A stretch of DNA of 14,487 nucleotides from Chloroflexota bacterium (GTDB taxonomy: Bacteria > Chloroflexota > UBA6077 > FW602-bin22 > JACPQP01), in NCBI GenBank assembly GCA_016190465.1, contig JACPQP010000401.1, forward strand, positions 1 through 14,487, read 5' to 3'. The translations under genes were made by a program, and so were the position numbers. Below are positions 7,962 through 14,462 of the stretch, piece after piece (within the stretch, counting starts at the first letter, position 1; the number at the start of each line of letters is the position of its first letter). The notes beneath the pieces are model-generated. The model was not told where the DNA came from and ran no database searches. It was given only the letters and a program-made list of their open reading frames with translations.

Positions 7962-9343
7962 GTGCCGCACGGCTTGCCTCCGGACTACCCGGACCGAATC
8001 AGGGCGCTACGCCTGAAGCTTGGCCTGACCCGGGTGCGCCTGGCCGAGCAGATGGGCGTCTCGTTCGCGTCGGTCAACCGCTGGGAAAACGGCCAGTCGC
8101 GCCCGTCGGCGCTCGCCTGGCAGCGGATCGTCCGGGCCGAGCAACTCGGCCTTGATGGTCCGGGCGAGAGACCCGCATGTCGGGTGGCCGCGATGGAGGC
8201 AGTGACCCCCCACGCCGTCGAGGCGTCGAACGTTCCCGACGTCGACTTCCTTGCCGACCCGGAGAAGGTCCGGGTTGTCGCCGAGCTGGTGGCCGGCAAG
8301 ACTCGCGAGGGCCGGGTGCTCCGGACGCTCCTCCAGAAGCTGGAGGCCATCCGGAAGGAGCTTGGCTCGGGCAAGGTCTTCGACGTGATTGGCCGGTTGT
8401 TTGAGGGGGTGTCGCTCGCCCAGTTCCTGGAGCAGGCGCTGACCGAGGAAGGCGCCGACGAGGCCGACCGGAGGATCGAGGGGACGCCCACGGCTTCCCA
8501 GGTGCGGGCCCTCCAGGCGAAGGAGCGGCGGCTGCTGGGCGACGGAGGCGACGTCCAGGCGGAGTTGCCGGCCCTCAAGCGCCAGCTCGAAGGCGAGGAG
8601 TTGCGCCGGCTACTCACCGGCTACGGCCGCCAGTTCGTCGCCCGGGCCGCGCCTCTCCTGGGCGTGCGCGTCGCGGGCGATCTGGACGGGCGCTTCGCGC
8701 TTCGGCCCGAAAAGACCGGGGCGCTGGACCCACTGTGGCCGGTGCTCGAGACCTACCCGCCGGAGCGACGCGAGCGGCTGACCGTCTACCGGCCAGCGAA
8801 CGGGGAAGAGGCCGTCTTCCTCCACCGGGCGAGCCGGTGTTCGAGGGGCTCCGGTCCTGGACCCTGGAGCGGTTTGGCCGGGAGGCGCTGCGCGGGGGCG
8901 TCTTCGCCGACCCCTACGCCGAGCGGCTGTACCTCTTCCGCCTGTCACTGGTCGGGGTCGAGCGAGAGCCCGGCCGGGCGTTCCCGGCGCTTGCCCGGGG
9001 TGAGGCGCTGGAGTACCGGCTGGTCGGCATCCGGCAGGAGGCCGACGGCAAGCTTTCGGCCTGTCCGGTCGAGCACCTGCTGCTCCTCAAGGCCGGCGGT
9101 GGCGTCCTGGCGTCGGCTGCACGCTTTGCGGCCGCGGCCGACGAGCTGCGCGACGCCGCCCGGGGCTATGTCCTGGACGGCGTGGCGAACCCGCTGGCCG
9201 AGCGGCACCGGCAGGCGCTCCGGGGCGACGTCGGCGACGTCGCGGTGCGGTTCGAGTTCGTCGCCCGTGGCCACGACTACCAGGACGCCGAGCTGGCTGT
9301 CGCTCGCACGAAGCTGGCCGAGAAGGCTCGGGCTGGCGATGCA
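7962..9343 (+). pseudogene. HTH-SNF2 helicase (DrmD-like) remnant, helicase core deleted and frameshifted
   Basis: An XRE-type helix-turn-helix occupies about residues 11-55, with VSFASVNRWENGQ as recognition region. VDFLADPEKVRVVAE follows, which in related proteins precedes the SNF2 helicase core. At about 8280-8290 it joins directly to TREGRVLRTLLQKLE and GKVFDVIGRLFEG, which in SNF2 helicases lie just after motif VI. None of the ATPase motifs between them is present, so roughly 500 residues or more appear lost in frame. The sequence then shifts frame near 8823-8830 (net one base missing) and continues with helicase C-terminal sequence (GEPVFEGLRSWTLERFG onward) to 9343, where the expected remaining tail is also missing. 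The start GTG 7962 is chosen for GGAGG at 7948-7952 and the usual LPPDYPDRIRALR beginning. The protein cannot be an active helicase. Family knowledge is from memory, not a search. Confidence 0.75.
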
Positions 9344-9607
9344 ATGACCGACCGCCCCCGCCTCATCGAGGTCGCCTTCCCCCTGAAGCAGACCTCGCTG
9401 GACTCTGTCCACGAGAAGAACGTCCGGCACGGGCACATCTCGACGCTGCACATCTGGCCGGCTTGCCGCCCACTCGCCGCCTGCCGGGCCGCCCTCATCG
9501 CCATGCTCCTGCCCGACCCCGGCGACGCCGAGGAGCGCCAGCGGCTCCTGGAGAGGCTGGGCGGAAAGATCGTCGAGGCGAAGAAGCGCAAGAAGATGCT
9601 CAGATGA
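9344..9607 (+). pseudogene. DUF1156 DNA methyltransferase, N-terminal remnant of 87 residues
   Basis: Begins with ATG 9344 and reads RLIEVAFPLKQ, HEKNVRHGHISTLHIW and RPLAACRAALIA. This is the N-terminal signature of DUF1156 adenine-type methyltransferases, whose full proteins are about 900 residues or more. The reading stops at TGA 9605-9607 after KKRKKMLR, so the whole catalytic part with its SAM-binding and target motifs is gone. The codons are in the same frame as the helicase tail immediately upstream, so a helicase-tail/DUF1156 fusion is open. The ATG also overlaps a TGA (9345-9347) in the original helicase frame, as expected for an ancestral ATGA coupling. DUF1156 proteins usually neighbour SNF2 helicases and DUF499 ATPases, as here. 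Confidence 0.75.
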
Positions 9608-9627
9608 AGCTCAAGCCCTGGCACCAG
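9604..9627 (+). pseudogene. Possible first codons of a DUF499-type gene
   Basis: An ATG overlapping the DUF1156 remnant's stop (ATGA, 9604-9607) is followed by KLKPWHQ. This resembles the beginning of DUF499 proteins and of the fragment at 11281 (TWRPWHQ). After the eighth codon the similarity ends and the frame enters the repeat region, continuing open to 9858. It may be a DUF499 start cut off by deletion or by insertion of the following module. The match is short, so confidence is low. Confidence 0.35.
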
Positions 9628-9644
9628 CGCAAGCGTCGGGGGTT

Positions 9645-9686
9645 GGGCCACACGAAGCCACTCCCGGCGAAGCTGGGGGTGCTACT
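9645..9686 (+). repeat. 42-bp direct repeat with internal hairpin, copy 1
   Basis: Identical to 9720-9761, offset 75 bp (exactly 25 codons). As RNA, ACUCCCGGC-GAA-GCUGGGGGU forms a 9-bp stem with a GAA loop (two G-U pairs), extended by AGC/GCU across one bulged C. It is open in the frame of the ATG at 9604, where both copies read GHTKPLPAKLGVLL. Confidence 0.9.
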
Positions 9687-9719
9687 CCTGCACAAGGCAC
9701 TCGGCGACGCCCAGAAGTG

Positions 9720-9761
9720 GGGCCACACGAAGCCACTCCCGGCGAAGCTGGGGGTGCTACT
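9720..9761 (+). repeat. 42-bp direct repeat with internal hairpin, copy 2
   Basis: Second copy, separated from the first by 33 bp of unrelated sequence. It ends 4 bp before the AGGAGGG ribosome site (9766-9772) of the AAA ATPase, so the hairpin could influence translation of that gene. Origin unknown. It may be a small palindromic repeat family of the genome. Confidence 0.9.
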
Positions 9762-9776
9762 GGACAGGAGGGCGAG

Positions 9777-11045
9777 ATGCTCAGGCAACTTCGCCTGGAG
9801 CGGTTCAAGAGCTTCAGGGAGGTCGATCTGGTGCTTGGCCCGCTTACGCTGCTCGTAGGGACCAACGCCTCGGGGAAAAGCAACATTCGAGATGCCTTTC
9901 GCTTTCTGCACGGCGTCTCTCGAGGCTACAGTCTGGCCGACATCCTGGGGGAGAAGTATGCCGAAGGCGGTCAGCTTCAGTGGGCCGGCATCCGAGGCGG
10001 GACCCGCGAGGTAACCTTTCAGAGCGAACCGAGCTTCGCTCTGGAGGTGTCTTTCACGATTCCGCGGAGGTCCGACGAGATCGCTCAAGAGGCGTCCTAC
10101 CGGATCGAGGTAGAGGTCGGGAAGAACGGTCGAGCTCCCCGTGTCGTGGCGGAGCGGCTGGTCCACGAGGGCCAGTTCCTGTTCGACTCGCACCCGGATT
10201 CCGATCGACCGTCCCAGCCTGATTCCTCGCTACTATACGTCCGTCTTCGTACCGGCGGGCGAAGTCGTCCACCGGCCGTCTCGTTCATCAGTCATCAGCC
10301 CGTGCTTTCCCAGGTCGTCGGCCACGCCAAGGCCACCGTCTCCATGAAGAGCGCTGCCCGGGCAGCGCTGGAGACGCTCAGCACTATGCGCTTCCTCGAT
10401 CATAGCCCGGACGCGATGCGGAAAGCGTCGCTGCCCGGTCAGACGGTGCTGGGTGATCGCGGCGAGAACCTCTCGTCTGTCCTCCAGAACATCTGCGAGA
10501 ATCCGGTGCGCAAGCAGGCGCTACTCGAGTGGATCCAGGAACTCACCCCGATGGATGCCAGCGACTTCGAGTTTCCGTCCGATCTGACCGGCAGGATCCT
10601 CGTGACACTCGTAGAAGAGAATGGACAACGGACTTCGGCCAATAGCGCATCCGATGGCACCCTGCGCTTCCTCGCGATGATCGCGGCCATGCTCGGCCCC
10701 GAGACGGCGCGTTTCTACTTCTTCGAGGAGCTTGAAAATGGCATCCACCCCGCGAGACTCTACTTGCTGCTTCAACTCATCGAGCAGCAGGTCCGGAAGG
10801 GAACGATCCAGGTTGTCGCCTCGACGCACTCACCGCACTTGCTTAATCTGGTCAGCCGGGATACGTTGGAACACGCGTCGCTGACCTATCGACTCAAGGA
10901 GGAGCCTGATACCCGCATCAAGCGAGTGCTGGACATCCCAGAAGCCCGGCGAGTCATCGCGGAGCAAGACATTGCCCGGCTGCACGCCTCCGGCTGGCTT
11001 GAGGATGCCGTGACCTTCCTTGAGGACGCCGAGGCGGTCACGTGA
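9777..11045 (+). CDS. RecF/OLD-like AAA ATPase (AAA_21/AAA_15 type), apparently intact
   Basis: A 422-residue SMC-like ATPase beginning LRLERFKSFREVDLVLGPL, the typical ATPase strand before the P-loop. Walker A GTNASGKS is at 28-35. A signature-like ASDGTLRFLA surrounds S292. Walker B is FYFFEELENGIHP with E317-E318, the first acidic residue being Glu instead of the usual Asp. The H-loop is ASTHSPH with H351. The frame is unbroken and the length normal for this group, which occurs in defence and DNA-repair contexts with a small nuclease-like partner. The start ATG 9777 follows AGGAGGG at 9766-9772. It overlaps the next gene by GTGA (11042-11045). Base use looks less GC-rich than the neighbours, suggesting separate transfer. 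No substrate can be named. Confidence 0.85.
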   Translation: MLRQLRLERFKSFREVDLVLGPLTLLVGTNASGKSNIRDAFRFLHGVSRGYSLADILGEKYAEGGQLQWAGIRGGTREVTFQSEPSFALEVSFTIPRRSDEIAQEASYRIEVEVGKNGRAPRVVAERLVHEGQFLFDSHPDSDRPSQPDSSLLYVRLRTGGRSRPPAVSFISHQPVLSQVVGHAKATVSMKSAARAALETLSTMRFLDHSPDAMRKASLPGQTVLGDRGENLSSVLQNICENPVRKQALLEWIQELTPMDASDFEFPSDLTGRILVTLVEENGQRTSANSASDGTLRFLAMIAAMLGPETARFYFFEELENGIHPARLYLLLQLIEQQVRKGTIQVVASTHSPHLLNLVSRDTLEHASLTYRLKEEPDTRIKRVLDIPEARRVIAEQDIARLHASGWLEDAVTFLEDAEAVT

Positions 11046-11284
11046 GAGTGCTCGTCATCCCCGAGGACTTCCGAAACGACCAGTACATCGCCGAGCTTCA
11101 CCCGAAGGAAAGGTACTTCCTGCCTCTCGCAAAAAGCAGAAACCTGCTGGAAGGGCCGGGAGAGGGGCGCAAGACACTGGGCCGGGAAGCAGCGCGTAGG
11201 TATGGGCGGATTCGAGCGCGCTGTCCGGAAGACGTCGCCGTGCTCGAAGAGTGTGTTCGCCGCTGGCTTGGAGGTAGCGCGTGA
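11042..11284 (+). CDS. Small protein coupled to the AAA ATPase, possibly an internally shortened partner
   Basis: 80 residues, starting with GTG inside the ATPase stop (GTGA) and ending in a GTGA overlap with the DUF499 fragment, so it is translationally coupled on both sides. The first 16 residues (MRVLVIPEDFRNDQYI) look like the first strand and acidic loop of a longer Toprim/DUF4276-like partner of AAA ATPases. The rest (PKERYFLPL to the LEECVRRWL ending) looks like a C-terminal helical region. My recollection is that related partner proteins are around 200 residues or more, so the middle is probably missing in frame, near residue 16. This is unverified. As it stands it lacks a complete catalytic set. 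Confidence 0.5.
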   Translation: MRVLVIPEDFRNDQYIAELHPKERYFLPLAKSRNLLEGPGEGRKTLGREAARRYGRIRARCPEDVAVLEECVRRWLGGSA

Positions 11285-11649
11285 GCAAGCTTACCTGGAG
11301 GCCCTGGCACCAGGTGGTGCGGGTGCGTGACGACCTGTGGTCAGGAGAGCTCTCCCTCGCCTTCCAGATCGCCGGGGCCGCGGGTCTCCGGCTGCTCAAC
11401 GCGGAGGGTGAGGACATCGAGCGGGAGAGCGCTCCCGCCGAGAACCTGCTCGCCGAGCTCCTGGCGCTGCCGGCCCGGGAAGGTCTGGCGACACTCGTCC
11501 TCGTCGACGAGGTCCTGATGTACGCCCTCGAGAAGATCGGGCTCGATCCGGTCTGGCGCGGCCGGCTCGCCAACTTCTTCCAGTACCTCACCCAGGCCGC
11601 GACCAAGGTGGACCGCTGCGCCATCGTCGCCTCGCTCCTCGCCACCGAC
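11281..11649 (+). pseudogene. DUF499 ATPase remnant, Walker A region and C-terminal part missing
   Basis: The start GTG 11281 has GGAGG at 11270-11274 and overlaps the upstream stop. Residues 1-27 (TWRPWHQVVRVRDDL, GELSLA) are a DUF499 N-terminus. From about residue 28 the sequence jumps to the part before Walker B (QIAG..GLRLL, PAENLL). It continues with TLVLVDEVLMYALEKIGLDP and FFQYLTQAATKVDRCAIVASLLATD, a conserved DUF499 block. The P-loop between them is missing, in frame. Similarity ends at D123 (11647-11649), six bases before the glgP stop on the other strand. The frame then stays open, antisense to glgP, as far as 12156. DUF499 proteins are normally about 900-1100 residues, so most is lost. 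It cannot bind ATP normally. Confidence 0.75.
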
Positions 11650-11654
11650 TGCGT

Positions 11655-14366
11655 TCATCTGCGGTTCCAACCGCTCCCGTCGGCCGCGCTAGCCGCCCAC
11701 CCCGCCTGGCCATTCGTCCCTGCCCAGGTGATGAGGCCCGGCACGAAAGGCGTGGTCAGGTCGGGATGGCGGGGCAGCACCCGGACGGTGTACCCGTGCA
11801 GGCCGCTCGTCCGGCAGGGGACGGCGTTCGCCTCGAAGAGGGCGAGGCCCTCCCGATCCTGGCCGAGGTGGTGCATCGGCGTGGTCGTCGCCGCGGCGAT
11901 CTCGCCCTTCGCATCCACCCGCCCGATGTACAGCTCGACCGCCACGTCGTCGGGCGTGAGCGCACCCAGGTGGACCCGGGCCCGGACCAGGATGTCGCTC
12001 CCGACCGGGAGCTCCGGGAGGGGCAAGCTGTCTGCGCCCACGACGCGCACCTGGCCCCAGCCCGCCTGGACCCGCGCCCGCCAGGCGGCCAGCGCCCGGG
12101 CCCGCGCTGCACTGTCCGCCGCTAGCTCGCGGTGGCGCGCGGCCGCGGGCACGTAGTAGCGCTCGGTGTACTCCCGGACCATCCGGTGAGCGTTGAAGAG
12201 GTGGCAGAGGGTGCCGAGCGACGCCTTCATCCGGGCGATCCACTGGCGCGGCAGCCCATCGGCGCCTCGATCGTAGAACGTGGGCACCACATCCTGCTCC
12301 AGCAGGTCGTAGAGGGCGTCGGCGTCGACCTCGTCCCGGTGGTCCGGCGAGTCGCGCTCCGCGAACGACTCCCCGCGCCCGATGGCCCAACCGATGGGGA
12401 CCGCCCGCGGCTCGGGCGACGGCCACGCCTCATCCCACCAGCCGTCCAGCGTGCTCAGGTTCAGCCCGCCGTTGGCGGCCGCCTTCATCCCGCTGGTGCC
12501 GCTGGCCTCCCAGGGGCGACGGGGGGTGTTCAACCAGACGTCGGACCCCTGAACCAGGTAGCGAGCGACGGCCATGTCGTAGTTCTCGACGAAGACCAGC
12601 CGGTGCCGGAACGTCTCCTGCCGGGCCAGACCGATCACCTGCTGGATCAGCCGCTTCCCCTCGTCATCTCGGGGGTGCGCCTTGCCGGCGAAGATGACCT
12701 GCACCGGGCGCGTGGGGTTGCCGAGGAGGCGCGCCAGCCGCTCCGGGTCGCGCAGCAGGAGGTTCGCTCGCTTGTAGGTGGCGAAGCGCCGGCCGAAGCC
12801 AATGGTGAGCGCGTCGGGGTTGAGCACCTCCTCGGCCCCTTCGATCTCCACCCGGGGCGCGTTCCGCTGGACGAGCTGCTCGCGCAACCGCCGGCGGGCG
12901 AAGCCCACTAGCCGCTCGCGCCGCCGCTCGTGAGTGCGCCACAGCTCCTCGGCGGGGATCCGGTCCACCCGCTGCCAGAGGGTCTGATCGGCCGGCTCGT
13001 CCTGCCAGCGGAGCCCCAGGTAGCGGTCGTAGAGCAGGTTCATCTCCTCGGAGATCCACGAGCGGAAGTGGACGCCGTTGGTCACGTGGCCGATCGGTAC
13101 CTCGCCCTCCGGAACCTCTGGCCAGAGTCGCTGCCACGCCCGCCGGCTGACCTGGCCGTGCAACCGGCTCACGCCGTTTCGGTGGGCCGCCAGGCGGAGT
13201 GCGAGGACGGTCATGCAGAAGTGCTCGCCCTCGTCGGCGGGGTTCTGCCGCCCGAGCGCCAGGAAGTCCTGACGAGATATCCCCAGGTCGCGGGCGTAGT
13301 CGGAGAAGTAGCGATCCATCAGGGTTGGCGGGAAGTAGTCGTGGCCGGCCGGCACCGAGGTGTGGGTGGTGAACACCAGACTCGGTGTGGCCGCCTCTCG
13401 TGCCTCGGCGAACGAGAGGCCGTACCCCCGCATCAGCCGGCGCACCCGCTCCAGCGCCAGGAAAGCCGAGTGTCCCTCGTTCATGTGGTAGACGACCGGC
13501 TCCAACCCCAGCGCCTCCAGGGTGCGGCAGCCGCCGATCCCCAGCATGATTTCCTGCTGGATGCGCATCTCCAGGTCGCCACCATACAACTGATCGGTGA
13601 TGTCCCGGTCCCCCGGAGGGTTGGTCGCGATGTTGGTATCCAGCAGGTAAAGCGCGACCCGACCCACCGTCGCCCGCCACACCTGGGCGGCGACCGACCG
13701 CCCGGGGTAGGTGATCTCGACGGTGAGGGGCGTACCCTCCGGCCGGCGCACCAGCGTCAGCGGCAGGTTGTGAAAGTCGTTGTCCGGGTAGGCCTCCTGC
13801 TGCCAGCCGGCCTGGTTGAGGTACTGCCGGAAGTAGCCCTGCTGATAGAGCAGGCCGACGCCCACCAGCGGGACCCCGAGGTCGCTCGCGGACTTGAGGT
13901 GGTCGCCCGCCAGCACGCCCAGCCCACCGGCGAAGATGGAGAGGCATTCCGTCAGGCCGAACTCGGCGGAGAAGTAGGCGACGAGGGGGCCGGCGGTGGC
14001 GCCGTGCTTCCGGCGGAACCAGGCGGACTCCCCGGTCTGATAGGTGTCGAAGGACCGGGAGACCCCGTCCAGGTGGGCCAGGAAGCCATCGTCAGTCGCC
14101 GCGGCCTCGAGCTGCGCCTGCTCGATGGATCCAAGCATCCGGACCGGGTTATGGCCAGATCGCTCCCACAGGTCGCCATCCAGCCGCCGGAACAGCTCGA
14201 TAGTGGCGTGGTTCCAGGCCCAACGCAGGTTGTACGCCAGGTCGCGCAGGCGCACCAGCGGTGCGGGCAGCGACGGGATGACGGTGAAGGTGCGGATGGG
14301 TTTCACGTCTTTCCACTCCGGCGTCGAAATGCGCCAGTTGTCTGTCACGGAAGTCTCGTGGGGCAT
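11655..14366 (-). CDS. glgP: Alpha-glucan (glycogen) phosphorylase, short type
   Basis: Cytoplasmic PLP enzyme releasing glucose 1-phosphate from alpha-1,4-glucans. 903 residues. An N-terminal DUF3417-type segment (LRDLAYNLRWAWNH, about 41-54) marks the short-type (TIGR02094-like) branch. Then come YFSAEFGL, GGLGVLAGDHLKSASDLG, VYHMNEGHSAF, FTTHTSVPAGHD, GFGRRFATYKRA and the PLP site EASGTSGMKAAANGG, with the Schiff-base lysine at K628. The start is ATG 14364-14366 with a weak Shine-Dalgarno. A GTG at 14304-14306 (V21) before KPIRTFTV is a plausible alternative and would match the usual beginning of relatives. The last ~20 residues after LITWA are Gly/Ala/Trp-rich and not obviously family sequence. 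The gene is convergent with the DUF499 remnant, which ends 5 bp from its stop. Confidence 0.95.
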   Translation of the reverse strand: MPHETSVTDNWRISTPEWKDVKPIRTFTVIPSLPAPLVRLRDLAYNLRWAWNHATIELFRRLDGDLWERSGHNPVRMLGSIEQAQLEAAATDDGFLAHLDGVSRSFDTYQTGESAWFRRKHGATAGPLVAYFSAEFGLTECLSIFAGGLGVLAGDHLKSASDLGVPLVGVGLLYQQGYFRQYLNQAGWQQEAYPDNDFHNLPLTLVRRPEGTPLTVEITYPGRSVAAQVWRATVGRVALYLLDTNIATNPPGDRDITDQLYGGDLEMRIQQEIMLGIGGCRTLEALGLEPVVYHMNEGHSAFLALERVRRLMRGYGLSFAEAREAATPSLVFTTHTSVPAGHDYFPPTLMDRYFSDYARDLGISRQDFLALGRQNPADEGEHFCMTVLALRLAAHRNGVSRLHGQVSRRAWQRLWPEVPEGEVPIGHVTNGVHFRSWISEEMNLLYDRYLGLRWQDEPADQTLWQRVDRIPAEELWRTHERRRERLVGFARRRLREQLVQRNAPRVEIEGAEEVLNPDALTIGFGRRFATYKRANLLLRDPERLARLLGNPTRPVQVIFAGKAHPRDDEGKRLIQQVIGLARQETFRHRLVFVENYDMAVARYLVQGSDVWLNTPRRPWEASGTSGMKAAANGGLNLSTLDGWWDEAWPSPEPRAVPIGWAIGRGESFAERDSPDHRDEVDADALYDLLEQDVVPTFYDRGADGLPRQWIARMKASLGTLCHLFNAHRMVREYTERYYVPAAARHRELAADSAARARALAAWRARVQAGWGQVRVVGADSLPLPELPVGSDILVRARVHLGALTPDDVAVELYIGRVDAKGEIAAATTTPMHHLGQDREGLALFEANAVPCRTSGLHGYTVRVLPRHPDLTTPFVPGLITWAGTNGQAGWAASAADGSGWNRR

Positions 14367-14384
14367 GGAGATCCGCTGGCCGCC

Positions 14385-14413
14385 ATGCTAGCACACGCCG
14401 GCAGCCTACTCAA
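14385..14413 (-). promoter_or_regulatory. Predicted sigma70-like promoter of glgP
   Basis: On the minus strand, TTGAGT (14408-14413) and TAGCAT (14385-14390) are 17 bp apart, placing the start of transcription about 12-15 nt before the annotated ATG. Such a short leader favours either a weakly led start at 14366 or the GTG at 14306. A perfect TTGACA at 14429-14434 lacks a good -10 at normal spacing. Confidence 0.5.
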
Positions 14414-14434
14414 CACGGGGAAAGGAGCTGTCAA

Positions 14435-14462
14435 CGGATTCGGGGAGCGGATTGAACGGATT
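14435..14462. repeat. Three CGGATT repeats upstream of glgP
   Basis: CGGATT occurs at 14435-14440, 14448-14453 and 14457-14462, just upstream of the glgP promoter. They could be activator half-sites. They are short and unevenly spaced, so chance cannot be excluded. Confidence 0.3.

Noticed and set aside
9645..9761. Two 42-bp repeats around a 33-bp gap as a minimal CRISPR array.
   Set aside because: Only two copies, longer than usual CRISPR repeats, lying in a frame remnant just before a ribosome site, with no cas genes nearby.
12664..13947. A 427-codon alternative frame within glgP on the same strand.
   Set aside because: Gly/Arg/Ala-rich shadow frame. The glgP frame carries all catalytic motifs.
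14429..14434. Perfect TTGACA on the minus strand as the glgP -35 box.
   Set aside because: The only reasonable -10 (TAGGCT) is 20 bp away. TTGAGT-N17-TAGCAT is the better pair.
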